Assembly (NCBI GenBank): GCA_020832545.1
Contig: JAFIEK010000006.1
Coordinates: forward strand, 1 to 64,000
Direction: 5' to 3'
Source: Pararhodobacter sp.
GTDB lineage: Bacteria > Pseudomonadota > Alphaproteobacteria > Rhodobacterales > Rhodobacteraceae
DNA length: 64,000 bases
The translations under genes were made by a program, and so were the position numbers. Below, piece after piece: positions 54,829 to 63,803 of this stretch; the stretch's first letter is position 1; each line of letters starts with the position of its first letter. The notes under the pieces were generated by a model, which made no database searches, had not been told where the DNA came from, and saw only the letters and a list, made by a program, of their open reading frames with translations.

Positions 54829-56271
54829 ATGACCAACGCCGCCCCCTATCCGCAACTCGCGCTTCTGATCGACGGTGAATGGATCACCGACACAGGCGCG
54901 GGCGAGCCGGTTCTCAACCCCGCCGATGAAAGCGTGCTGGGCCATTTGCCCCATGCCGATACCGCGCTCTTGGACCGTGCCGCCGATGCCGCCGCCCGGG
55001 CCTTTGCGCAATGGTCGCTGACCCCGGCGATTGAGCGCAAGCGCATCCTCAACCGCACCGCCGTGATCTTGCGCGAACGCGCGGGCGAGATCGCGCAGTG
55101 GATGGCGCTGGAGCAGGGCAAACCCCCGGCTGAGGCCGCAGGCGAGGTGGCCGGAGCGGCGGATATCTTTGAATGGTATGGCGACGAGGCCCCGCGCCTT
55201 TATGGCCGCACCGTGCCCGCGCGCATGGCCGGGCTGCGCCATGAGGTGCGGCGGCTGCCCATCGGCCCGGTGGCCGGGTTCGCGCCGTGGAACTTTCCCG
55301 CCCTCACGCCCGCCCGCAAGATCGCAGGCGCACTGGCGGCGGGCTGCACCATCGTCATGAAACCCGCCGAGGAAACGCCCGCCACCGCCATTGCCATCGC
55401 CCGCGCGCTGATCGATGCAGGTTTGCCACCCGGCTGCCTCAATCTGGTGTTTGGCCAGCCCGCGCAGATTTCGGAACATCTGATCCCGCATCCCTTGATC
55501 CGCAAGATTTCGTTCACCGGCTCCACCGCTGTGGGGCGCCATCTGGGTGCGCTGGCAGCAGCTTCGGTCAAGCGGGCGACGATGGAGCTGGGCGGCCATG
55601 CGCCGGTGGTGGTCTGCGCCGACGCGCCGCTGGATCAGGTGGTGCCCGCGCTGGTGGCTGCCAAGTATCGCAACGCAGGCCAGGTCTGCATCTCGCCGTC
55701 GCGATTCTTCGTGGCGCGCAAGATCTATGACAGCTTTGTGGACCGCTTCGCCGAGGCCGCCGCCGCGCTCAAGGTGGGGCCGGCGTTGCAGGTGGGCACG
55801 CAGATGGGCCCTTTGGCCAATGACCGGCGACTGGCGGCCATGGCGCGGTTGGTCGAGGATGCAGGCGCGCGCGGGTTGCGCCGTGTGACCGGGGGCGCAC
55901 GGATCGGCAACCGGGGCTATTTCTGGCAGCCCACCGTGATCGCCGAGGCCAGCGACGACGCGCTGGTGATGACCGAGGAACCCTTTGGCCCCATTGCCCC
56001 GATCAGCCCGTTCGATGATCTGGGTGACGCCCTGACCCGCGCCAACGCGCTGCCCTACGGGCTGGCGGCCTATGGTTTCACCGGCTCGCAGGCCACGGCC
56101 AACCAACTGGCGTCAGGGTTGCGCGCGGGGATGGTGGGGGTCAACAGCATGGCCATTTCCGTGGCCGAGTTGCCCTTTGGCGGCGTGGGTGACAGTGGCT
56201 ATGGCTCTGAGGGCGGCACCGAGGGGCTGGAGGGTTATCTGGAAACGCGCCTGATCAGTCAGACGGTGTAA
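54829..56271 (+). CDS. NAD(P)-dependent succinate-semialdehyde-type dehydrogenase
   Basis: A 480-residue aldehyde dehydrogenase of the succinate-semialdehyde group with APWNFP, general base Glu253 in MELGGHAP and catalytic Cys287 in RNAGQVCISP. It is the second such enzyme in the window and is paired with the sulfatase rather than ectoine genes. It starts 11 bases after the sulfatase and ends 3 bases before the next gene. Confidence 0.93.
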   Translation: MTNAAPYPQLALLIDGEWITDTGAGEPVLNPADESVLGHLPHADTALLDRAADAAARAFAQWSLTPAIERKRILNRTAVILRERAGEIAQWMALEQGKPPAEAAGEVAGAADIFEWYGDEAPRLYGRTVPARMAGLRHEVRRLPIGPVAGFAPWNFPALTPARKIAGALAAGCTIVMKPAEETPATAIAIARALIDAGLPPGCLNLVFGQPAQISEHLIPHPLIRKISFTGSTAVGRHLGALAAASVKRATMELGGHAPVVVCADAPLDQVVPALVAAKYRNAGQVCISPSRFFVARKIYDSFVDRFAEAAAALKVGPALQVGTQMGPLANDRRLAAMARLVEDAGARGLRRVTGGARIGNRGYFWQPTVIAEASDDALVMTEEPFGPIAPISPFDDLGDALTRANALPYGLAAYGFTGSQATANQLASGLRAGMVGVNSMAISVAELPFGGVGDSGYGSEGGTEGLEGYLETRLISQTV

Positions 56272-56274
56272 GCC

Positions 56275-57504
56275 ATGCAAGCCACCGCAGACCCCGCGAT
56301 CCTGACAATCTTTCACCGGCCCGATGACCCGTGGAGCCACCTGTTGCTCCAATGCCTGCCGCGTCTGGTGGCGCAATACGATGTGCACCTTCGCTTCGTC
56401 ACCGTGCCGTTGCCGGGGCCGGATTATGCGCCACGTCCGCCTGAGCTGATGGCCAACGGGTTGCGCGACGCGGTGGACCTGTGCCGCCATCTGGTACTGG
56501 ATTTCCCCGAAAACCCGCGCGCCCCTGATCCGGCCCATGCCGCACTTGCCGCGCGTATCCTGCTGGCCCGGCGTGATGCGGCCAGCTACCTTGATACTGC
56601 GCTGGTTCTGGGGGCTGCGCTCTTTGGCCCGGCTGAGAATGCGCAACAGGTGTTGGCGCGCGCCGAGAAGACCATCGCCCTGCCCACCGAGGATGAGGCG
56701 GGGGCGATCCTCGTTGCCAACACTGCCGCGCAGCAGGCGATGGGGCATTATCACAGCGCCATGATCCATTTTGAGGGTGGTTGGTATTGGGGTGTTGACC
56801 GGCTGTGGCATCTGGAGAACGTGCTGATCAATCGCGGCTTCCGTCGCGGCACCGGGGTGCCGGGTGTGGTGCCGCGCCGGGCAGAGGCGGGCCTGCCCGC
56901 ACTTGATCTGCCGCCGGACCCCGAACTGCGTTTTTACTGCTCTTTCCGCAGCCCCTATGCCTATCTCGCCACTGCCCGCACCTTCGCGCTGGGGCGGCGC
57001 TACCGGCTGCGGGTCTCGCCCCGGTTGATCATCCCGATGAAGATGGCAGGCTTTGCCATCCCAAAGATCAAGGCAGATTACTTTCGCACCGACTGCGCCC
57101 GTGAAGGGCTGCGCCATGGCGTTGAATTCGGCCATTTTACAGACCCTTACGGGCCGGGGTTAAGACGGGCGATGGCGCTTTATCCGCGCGCGCTGGCCGA
57201 AGGGGTGGCTGAGGGGTTCATCCTGTCGGTGATGCGCGGGGTCTGGGTGGAAGGGCGCGATCTGGCCGATGATAACGACCTTGCCGCCCTTGCATCGCGC
57301 GCTGGTCTGGACCCCGCTCAGGCTCTGAAACATGCCGACCCCGAGGCCGATCTGTCCTGGGCTGACCGTCACCGCGAGGAACTGGCCGCCCATGACCAAT
57401 ATGCGGCCCCGGTGTTTGTGATCGGCGACTACATGACATGGGGGCAGGACCGGCTGTGGATGCTGGAGTCTGTCCTGGACCGCGCGCTGGAGCGGCGGCG
57501 ATGA
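56275..57504 (+). CDS. Tandem thioredoxin-fold (HCCA isomerase/DsbA-like) protein
   Basis: The 409-residue protein consists of two copies of the 2-hydroxychromene-2-carboxylate isomerase/GST-kappa fold. The first (about 10-190) begins TIFHRPDDPWSHLLL and ends YWGVDRLWHLENVL. The second (about 218-405) begins YCSFRSPYAYL and ends TWGQDRLWMLESVL. Only the second keeps the Ser-Pro-Tyr active-site motif; the first looks degenerate. Single-domain relatives are glutathione-dependent isomerases of aromatic degradation. The substrate here is unknown. Confidence 0.8.
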   Translation: MQATADPAILTIFHRPDDPWSHLLLQCLPRLVAQYDVHLRFVTVPLPGPDYAPRPPELMANGLRDAVDLCRHLVLDFPENPRAPDPAHAALAARILLARRDAASYLDTALVLGAALFGPAENAQQVLARAEKTIALPTEDEAGAILVANTAAQQAMGHYHSAMIHFEGGWYWGVDRLWHLENVLINRGFRRGTGVPGVVPRRAEAGLPALDLPPDPELRFYCSFRSPYAYLATARTFALGRRYRLRVSPRLIIPMKMAGFAIPKIKADYFRTDCAREGLRHGVEFGHFTDPYGPGLRRAMALYPRALAEGVAEGFILSVMRGVWVEGRDLADDNDLAALASRAGLDPAQALKHADPEADLSWADRHREELAAHDQYAAPVFVIGDYMTWGQDRLWMLESVLDRALERRR

Positions 57505-58376
57505 CAATCTGCCCGCCCATGACCGAGATTGCCGACACCGCCAATACCCCGCCGGCGATCGCGTTGATCTATGCCGATATCCGCGCCACCACCGGCAGCG
57601 CAGTGGTCAATCTGGTGTTCCGGCGGTTGGCGGCAATGGGCGCGCCGGTTCTGGCGATGGTGTGGCACGGGCTGCGCCCGGCCTATGCCGATGCGCGGCT
57701 GGACCGGCTGGCGGCCTTGCTGGCCCCGGCGTTGCCAAAGGCCGGGGGGGCGACGCTTTCTGACTGGGCCACCCGGCCCGAGGGGGCGGTGCTGCGCCGG
57801 ATCGTGCTGGAATATGACCGCAACAACCGCCGCAACCTGATCGCCTTTTCCGCGCTTCTCGCCGCTCAACCTCAACAGCAGCCGTGCCGTCCTGATCGCG
57901 CCCGGCGCAACCGGCGCGCCGCAGAGAGTGTGCCACCTGACCCTTGGGAAGTCATGATGCAGGGCGCGCCCTTGTCTGACAGCGCGCCGCCGATGCCGGA
58001 TGCGGGAACCCTGGACCCGCAGACCCGCGCCTGCCTGGAGCGCCTTGACTGCTTTGGCGACCCCGGCAGCGGGCCGCCGCGCGCCAGCCTGTACCGCCAC
58101 CTCGCCGCCGCGCCCGGTTTCTTGCTTGCTGCCGAGGCCCGGCTGGCCCCGCTGCACGCCAGCGGCACGCTGACACAGGCCACTATGGCGCTGAGCGCGC
58201 GCGCCGAACAGGCCGCGCGCCTGCTGCCGGACCTGACCATGGACCCGGCCTTTCAGGCCCGCATCGACCCCGCCATCGGCGCGCTGGTGCGGCGGACGAT
58301 TCCCAAGATGGTGCCGATTGGCCGTTTGCTGGGCACCCTGCTGCTGCCCGCACCCATGTCAGAGCCGGGCGCATGA
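57501..58376 (+). CDS. DehI-like (halocarboxylic acid dehalogenase family) protein
   Basis: A 291-residue, mostly helical protein with two similar halves: ALIYADIRATTGSAVVNLVFRRLAA near the start and PRASLYRHLAAAPGFLLAAEARLAPL in the second half. This pattern recalls the DehI family (PF10778) of haloacid dehalogenases, but the match is from memory and the catalytic Asp was not located. Its ATG overlaps the preceding stop (ATGA). If not a dehalogenase it is an uncharacterised helper of the pathway. Confidence 0.5.
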   Translation: MTICPPMTEIADTANTPPAIALIYADIRATTGSAVVNLVFRRLAAMGAPVLAMVWHGLRPAYADARLDRLAALLAPALPKAGGATLSDWATRPEGAVLRRIVLEYDRNNRRNLIAFSALLAAQPQQQPCRPDRARRNRRAAESVPPDPWEVMMQGAPLSDSAPPMPDAGTLDPQTRACLERLDCFGDPGSGPPRASLYRHLAAAPGFLLAAEARLAPLHASGTLTQATMALSARAEQAARLLPDLTMDPAFQARIDPAIGALVRRTIPKMVPIGRLLGTLLLPAPMSEPGA

Positions 58377-58384
58377 GCGCGCAT

Positions 58385-59338
58385 TCAGCCGGGGGTGATC
58401 AACCGGGCGAGGCGGGCCAGAACGGCTTCGGTGCGCGCGCGCAAGGTGGCCTCGGTCAGCGCCTGCGCGGCGTCCAGCGCCTTGCGCCGCGCGGCGGGCA
58501 CCGCGCGCTGGCGGCGCGTGGCCCAGACCCAACCGCGCATCACCTCGGGCGCGATGATGGGCGCGGCACTCAACAGCCCCGCCTCCAACGGGTCCACAAA
58601 GGCGATCGGTGCCAGCACCGCAAAGCCTTCGCCCGCGCTGACAAAGCGGGTGGTTTCGCTGACCAGATCAATCACGAACCGCGCCTGCAGCTGCACGCCC
58701 TGCGCCTCGGCGGCGGCGCGGATCAGCCGGTGCAGGGCGTTGCGCTCTTCCTGCAGGATCAGCGGATAGCGCCCCAGATCGGACAGCGCCACCTTGTCAC
58801 CCGGCGCGAAATGGCCGGGCGGACCCACCAGATAGAGCGGCTCGGACAGGATCGGCCGGGTTTGCAGCTCGGGCATGGCCTGCCCGTGAAACAGCACCGC
58901 CGCATCGATGCGCTCAGCCAGCAGCCATTCGGCCAGATGCGCGCTCATCCCCTCGCTCAGTTGCAGACGCGGCGCGCCGGGGGTGTCGGTGGCGGCTTGC
59001 AGAAGCGGGTGGGCGATCAGCGGGCCAACCGTCATCGGCAGGCCCAGCCGGATATCGGGCAGCGCGCCCCGGGCCTTGGTGCCTGTATCCAGCCGCTCCA
59101 GCGCCGTGAAGACCTCGGCGCATACCTCCAGCACCTCACGTCCGCGTGCGGTGGGCAGCACGCCCCGCGCCGAGCGGTCCAGCAGGCGTGCGCCAAGCGC
59201 CTCTTCCAGCGTGCGGATATGCTGGCTGACAGCGGGCTGGGCGATGTTCAGCACCTCGGCGGCGCGGGTCATGCTGCCCGCCTCGACCGCCGCCATAAAA
59301 CACCGCAGGTGCCGCAGTTCGATCCGGTTGCGCTGCAT
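58385..59338 (-). CDS. LysR-family transcriptional regulator
   Basis: A 317-residue LysR regulator with N-terminal helix-turn-helix (MTRAAEVLNIAQPAVSQHIRTLEEALG) and a C-terminal effector domain. It is divergent from the isomerase gene with only 38 bases between and convergent with the DehI-like gene. It probably controls the flanking catabolic genes; the palindrome at 53112 fits a LysR site. Confidence 0.94.
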   Translation of the reverse strand: MQRNRIELRHLRCFMAAVEAGSMTRAAEVLNIAQPAVSQHIRTLEEALGARLLDRSARGVLPTARGREVLEVCAEVFTALERLDTGTKARGALPDIRLGLPMTVGPLIAHPLLQAATDTPGAPRLQLSEGMSAHLAEWLLAERIDAAVLFHGQAMPELQTRPILSEPLYLVGPPGHFAPGDKVALSDLGRYPLILQEERNALHRLIRAAAEAQGVQLQARFVIDLVSETTRFVSAGEGFAVLAPIAFVDPLEAGLLSAAPIIAPEVMRGWVWATRRQRAVPAARRKALDAAQALTEATLRARTEAVLARLARLITPG

Positions 59339-59376
59339 GTGTTGCCGCCCTTTTGCCCCTTAACAGGAACTGTCCC

Positions 59377-60057
59377 ATGACCCTGCATCTGGAAACCTTC
59401 TGGTCCTTCCGCAGCCCCTATTCCTACCTTGTCACGCCCCGGCTGGTCGCATTCGCCGCCGCGCATCAGGTTGAGGTTACCATACGCCCGGTTCGCCCGC
59501 TCGCAACCCGCGATCCGGCGTTTTTCAAGCGGATGGGGCCGGGGTGGCGGCCTTATCTGTTTGTGGATACTGCGCGCGAGGCCGAGTATCTGGGCCTGCC
59601 CTTTCGCCGCCCGGTGCCTGACCCCATCGTACAGGACCCGCAGACGCATGAGATCGCCACCGAGCAGCCACATATCCGTCGTCTGACCCATCTTGGCATC
59701 GCCGCTGTCGAGCGGGGGCGGGGGCTGGCCTACATCGATGCGGTGTCGCGGCTTTTGTGGACGGGCAGGGTGGACAACTGGCATCAGGGCGAACACCTCG
59801 CCCGCGCGGCAGCCGAGGCCGGGCTGGACCATGCAGAGCTGACCGAGGCCATCACCCGTGACCCGGCCCACCACGACCGCACGCTTGAGGCCAATGAGGC
59901 CGCGCTGGCCGAGGCCGGGCATTGGGGTGTGCCGTCTTTCGTGTTTCAGGGTGAGATGTTCTTTGGGCAGGACCGGTTTGACCGGCTGGTCTGGCGCATG
60001 CGTCAGCACGGGCTTGCCCCGCGCGAGGCCGCTGGGCACACTGGGCCGGAAGAATGA
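59377..60057 (+). CDS. 2-hydroxychromene-2-carboxylate isomerase family protein
   Basis: A 226-residue single-domain GST-kappa/HCCA-isomerase-fold protein. The active-site motif is SFRSPYSYL, followed by the family segment GHWGVPSFVFQGEMFFGQDR. These enzymes isomerise intermediates of naphthalene-type degradation using glutathione. AGGAAC precedes the ATG at 59377. Its 3' end overlaps the lactonase gene (ATGA). Confidence 0.9.
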   Translation: MTLHLETFWSFRSPYSYLVTPRLVAFAAAHQVEVTIRPVRPLATRDPAFFKRMGPGWRPYLFVDTAREAEYLGLPFRRPVPDPIVQDPQTHEIATEQPHIRRLTHLGIAAVERGRGLAYIDAVSRLLWTGRVDNWHQGEHLARAAAEAGLDHAELTEAITRDPAHHDRTLEANEAALAEAGHWGVPSFVFQGEMFFGQDRFDRLVWRMRQHGLAPREAAGHTGPEE

Positions 60058-60974
60058 CCCCCGCCGCTGCACCTTCGATGCCCATGCCCTCCGGACCGGA
60101 CTTTCACTGCGCCGCCCCGCTGCCGATCACGCGCGCCCCGGCCTTCGCCGCGCCGCCCGGCGCTTGTGATGCCCATGCGCATGTGATCGGCCTGCCGCCC
60201 GCGCATCCCTTCGTGGCCGCCCGCAGCTATACCCCGCCCGAGGCCACGCCCGCCGCCTATCTGGCCAATCTGGCGGGGCTGGGGATGGCGCGCGGGGTGC
60301 TGGTGACGGTCTCGGTGCATGGCGACAACAATCGCCTGATGGCCGAGACTGTCGCCGCCCATCGCGGCCGGTTGGCAGGCGTCGCGGTGGTGCGCCCGGA
60401 GGTGAGTGACCGTACACTTGACGTGCTGGCCGAGGCCGGGGTGCGCGCGCTCAGGCTGAACATGCTGTTTGGCGGTGGCACCGGCATGGAGGCAATGGCA
60501 GCGCTGGCACCGCGCTGCGCCGCGCGCGGCTGGCATCTGGAGTTGCTGCTGGACGGGCTGATGCTGCCCGCCATGGAACGCCAGTTGGCGGCGCTGCCGT
60601 TGCCGGTGGTGATCGATCATATGGGCCATCTGCCGCCCTTGGGCACCGCGCGCGATGCAGAGCGCGCGGCGGCCATTGCGGTGATGGAGCGTTTGCTGGC
60701 GACCGGACGGTGTTGGGTGAAACTGTCGGGTGCCTATCGCTCGTCGCGGGGCGGGCCGCCCTGGGCCGACACCGTGGCGCTGGCGCGGCGGTTGCACGCG
60801 GCGGGGCCTGATCGCTGTGTCTGGGGGTCGGACTGGCCGCATGTCGCGCAATCAGTGATGACCTTCACGCCAGGTGATACGCTGGACTGGCTGGGCGCGG
60901 TGCTGCCGCAGGCCGGCGCGCGCAACCGCGTGCTGACCGACAATCCGGCGCGGCTTTATGGCTTTGCGCGCTGA
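60054..60974 (+). CDS. Amidohydrolase, 2-pyrone-4,6-dicarboxylate lactonase (LigI)-like
   Basis: A 306-residue amidohydrolase-superfamily TIM barrel of the COG3618 type. Visible motifs are DAHAHV (metal-binding), VVIDHMGH, WVKLSGAYR and GSDWPH with the catalytic Asp. Relatives hydrolyse lactones of aromatic and sugar breakdown. Its coupling to the isomerase suggests consecutive steps on a ring-derived compound. Confidence 0.87.
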   Translation: MTPAAAPSMPMPSGPDFHCAAPLPITRAPAFAAPPGACDAHAHVIGLPPAHPFVAARSYTPPEATPAAYLANLAGLGMARGVLVTVSVHGDNNRLMAETVAAHRGRLAGVAVVRPEVSDRTLDVLAEAGVRALRLNMLFGGGTGMEAMAALAPRCAARGWHLELLLDGLMLPAMERQLAALPLPVVIDHMGHLPPLGTARDAERAAAIAVMERLLATGRCWVKLSGAYRSSRGGPPWADTVALARRLHAAGPDRCVWGSDWPHVAQSVMTFTPGDTLDWLGAVLPQAGARNRVLTDNPARLYGFAR

Positions 60975-61080
60975 CAAGCCACTTGTGGCGCGTCAGGGTT
61001 TTCACGGGCGCGCCGGGAATTGGCGCTTTCCCCAGAGCCGGCGGGGCGGTATGGGAGGGGTTGCAGCAAAGGGCCCCCAG

Positions 61081-62295
61081 ATGACCGACGAAACACAGGA
61101 TACCGCCACCACTCTTCCCGTCGTGCGGATGCGCCCGAAAACGGAAGCCCGCGCCATCCGGCATGGTTTCCCGTGGGTCTATGCGGATGAGCTGGTGCTG
61201 GACCGGCGCACCAAGAACCTGACGCCGGGCGCGCTGGCGGTGCTGGAAGACAGTGAGCGCCGGCCTCTGGGGCTGGTCACCGTCAACCCATTGTCGAAAA
61301 TCTCCGCCCGCATGCTGGACCGCAACCCCGAGGCGGTGATCGATGCCGAATGGCTGACCGCCCGGCTGCAACGCGCCCTGGACCTGCGCGCGCGGGTCTA
61401 TGACGCGCCCTATTACCGGCTGGTGCATGCCGAGGCCGATGGCCTGCCCGGTGTCATCATTGACCGGTTTGGCGATGCGGCTGTGATCCAGCCCAATGCC
61501 GCCTGGGCCGAGGCGCATATCGACGCGCTGGCGCAGGCGCTGGCCACCGTCACCGGTGTGCGCACCATCATCAAGAACGGCACAGGACGCGCCCGCACGC
61601 TTGAGGGGCTGACAGAGGATACCGCGGTGCTGCAAGGCGCGGTCGATGGCCCGGTGCCGGTGCCGATGAACGGTGCCACCTATCTGGCTGACCTGATGGG
61701 CGGGCAGAAAACCGGCCTCTTTTTTGACCAACGCCCCAACCATGCCTTTGCCGCCGGGCTGGCCAAAGGCGCGCGGGTGCTGGACCTGTTCAGCCATGTC
61801 GGCGGTTTTGCGCTGGCCGCCCTGGCCGGTGGCGCGGCGCAGGCGCTGTGCGTGGACAGCTCGGCCCCGGCGCTGGCGCTGGCCGAGGGTGGCGCGAAGG
61901 CCTCGGGCTTTGCGGACCGTTTCACCACCCGCAAGGGCGAGGCCTTCGCCACGCTTGAGGCCCTGGCGGCTGAAGGCGAAAGTTTCGATCTGGTGGTGTG
62001 TGACCCGCCCGCCTTCGCCCCCAACAAACCGGCGCTGGAGGCGGGTTTGCGCGCTTATGAGCGTGTCGCCCGTCTGGCCGCGCCGCTGGTCGCACCGGGT
62101 GGCTTTCTGGTGCTTTGTTCCTGCTCACATGCCGTTGATCTGGCCTCATTTCGCAATGCCTGTGGGCGCGGGATCGGGCGCGGGGGGCGGCGCGCGCAGC
62201 TTCTGCACACCGGCTTTGCCGGGCCGGACCATCCGCAACTGCCGCAGCTGGCCGAAAGCGGCTACCTGAAAGCGCTGGTCTTCCGGCTGGACTGA
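61081..62295 (+). CDS. rlmI: Class I SAM-dependent rRNA methyltransferase (RlmI-like)
   Basis: A 404-residue protein with an N-terminal PUA domain (about 15-95) and a SAM-binding methyltransferase domain: VLDLFSHVGGFAL (motif I), VVCDPPAFAPNK (motif IV) and CSCSHAV. It matches the RlmI family that makes m5C in 23S rRNA. The ATG at 61081 is chosen because the PUA domain begins soon after. It is followed with one-base overlap by a PIN gene. Confidence 0.9.
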   Translation: MTDETQDTATTLPVVRMRPKTEARAIRHGFPWVYADELVLDRRTKNLTPGALAVLEDSERRPLGLVTVNPLSKISARMLDRNPEAVIDAEWLTARLQRALDLRARVYDAPYYRLVHAEADGLPGVIIDRFGDAAVIQPNAAWAEAHIDALAQALATVTGVRTIIKNGTGRARTLEGLTEDTAVLQGAVDGPVPVPMNGATYLADLMGGQKTGLFFDQRPNHAFAAGLAKGARVLDLFSHVGGFALAALAGGAAQALCVDSSAPALALAEGGAKASGFADRFTTRKGEAFATLEALAAEGESFDLVVCDPPAFAPNKPALEAGLRAYERVARLAAPLVAPGGFLVLCSCSHAVDLASFRNACGRGIGRGGRRAQLLHTGFAGPDHPQLPQLAESGYLKALVFRLD

Positions 62296-62816
62296 TGGCC
62301 CAGAAGCGCGTTCTGCTCGATACCTGCGTTCTGTATCCGCCGATCCTGCGCGATTTCCTGCTGGCACTGGCCGCACGTGGGCTGTTTGCCCCGCTGTGGT
62401 CAGACGGTATCGCGGCGGAATGGCTGCATCTGGCGGCGCGCGACGGGGCGGTGGATGTGCCAGCGCTTCTGGCGCGGATGGCGGCGCGCTGGCCTGAGGG
62501 CAAGGTGGAACCGGGCGATGCGGCGGTGCTGGATCTGCCCGACACCGGGGACCGGCATGTGCTGGCCGCCGCCATCGCGGGCCGGGCCGATCTGATCCTG
62601 ACCGCCAATCTGCGTGACTTTCCGCCCCGCGCACTGGGGCCGCACGGGTTGCGCGCCCGCGCGCCCGATGATTTCACCATGGACCTCTGGCTCGCCGCCC
62701 CCGCCATCGTCGAGGATGAGGTTTCTGCCCTCTGGCCCGCGCTGACAGGCCGCCCCCTGCGCAATGCGTTGAAAAAGGCCGGGCTGCCGCGTCTGGGCAA
62801 GGCGCTGGAGGTCTGA
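62295..62816 (+). CDS. PIN-domain protein (RSP_2648-like)
   Basis: A 173-residue PIN-domain protein with the acidic residues in LLDTCVLYPP near the N-terminus, a Glu in IAAEWLHL, GDRHVLAAAI and TANLRDFP. The family is a putative RNase. It is not accompanied by a small antitoxin gene and overlaps rlmI (TGATG), a neighbourhood common in Rhodobacterales. Role in RNA quality control is a guess. Confidence 0.8.
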   Translation: MAQKRVLLDTCVLYPPILRDFLLALAARGLFAPLWSDGIAAEWLHLAARDGAVDVPALLARMAARWPEGKVEPGDAAVLDLPDTGDRHVLAAAIAGRADLILTANLRDFPPRALGPHGLRARAPDDFTMDLWLAAPAIVEDEVSALWPALTGRPLRNALKKAGLPRLGKALEV

Positions 62817-62819
62817 GCA

Positions 62820-63716
62820 ATGGATATCTGGGTATGGGTGACGATCGCGGCGGCGGCGGTGCAGACTCTGCGTTTTGTGCTGCAAAAGCGGCTCAAGGGG
62901 CTGGGCCTGTCCACCGGCGGGGCGACGTTCTCGCGGTTTGTGTTCGCAGCCCCCATCGCCGGGGCCGCGCTGGTGGCGCTGATGGTCGCGCGCGGCGACA
63001 GTCTGCCCGCACTGCCTGCGGCCTTCTGGCTGTGGGCGATGGCCGGGGGGGCCGCGCAGATCATCGCCACCTTCTGCACCGTCGCGCTGTTTTCGGAACG
63101 CTCCTTTGCCGTCGGCATCGCGTTTACCAAGACCGAAGCCATTCTGGTTGCCGGGTTTTCGGCGCTCTTGCTGGCTGAGCCGGTCTCGCTACTGGGGTTG
63201 GTGGCAATCCTGACCGGCACGCTGGGCGTTCTGGTCCTGTCGCGCCCGGCGGGTGGCTGGACGGGGCAGGGCGCCAGCCACCGCGCATTGGTGCTGGGCC
63301 TGCTGGCGGGTGGGTTCTTTGGGCTGTCAGCCATCGGTTACCGCGCCGCAACGCTGGAGGTTGACCACCCGCTGGCGCTGTTTCGCGCACTGGTGGCGCT
63401 GGTCACGGCCACCGCCTTTCAGACGCTGGCCATGGCTTTGTGGCTGCGCTGGCGTGAACCGGGCGAACTGGCACGCGTGATGGTGCGGTGGCGGGCGGTG
63501 CTGCCGGTGGGGGTGACGGGTGTTCTGGGCAGCGCGGGCTGGTTCATCGCCTTTGCCCTGCAAAACGCGGCCTATGTGCGTAGCCTCGGCCAGATCGAGC
63601 TGATCTTTTCGATCCTTGCCTCGGTGGTGTTCTTTCGTGAAAAGGTCCGGCTGGTCGAAGTGCTGGGCATGGCGCTGCTGGCGGTATCGATCATCATGAT
63701 CGTCGCGCTGATCTGA
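62820..63716 (+). CDS. EamA/DMT-family transporter
   Basis: A 298-residue membrane protein with about ten hydrophobic segments in two EamA-like halves, e.g. FSERSFAVGIAFTKTEAILV in the first and SLGQIELIFSILASVVFF in the second. The substrate is unknown. It starts 3 bases after the PIN gene. Confidence 0.88.
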   Translation: MDIWVWVTIAAAAVQTLRFVLQKRLKGLGLSTGGATFSRFVFAAPIAGAALVALMVARGDSLPALPAAFWLWAMAGGAAQIIATFCTVALFSERSFAVGIAFTKTEAILVAGFSALLLAEPVSLLGLVAILTGTLGVLVLSRPAGGWTGQGASHRALVLGLLAGGFFGLSAIGYRAATLEVDHPLALFRALVALVTATAFQTLAMALWLRWREPGELARVMVRWRAVLPVGVTGVLGSAGWFIAFALQNAAYVRSLGQIELIFSILASVVFFREKVRLVEVLGMALLAVSIIMIVALI

Positions 63717-63803
63717 AGCCAGATATGCAAAAGGGGCTGGGATTTGGCAGCCATTGCGCTATCGTAAAGCGGGGGAGTGCAACGCGAAGGGAGAGCGCGG
63801 GGC

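Noticed and set aside
61922-63334. 470-codon minus-strand open frame opposite rlmI, the PIN gene and the EamA gene
   Set aside because: Spans three genuine genes on the other strand and has Ser/Ala/Arg-rich low-complexity translation.
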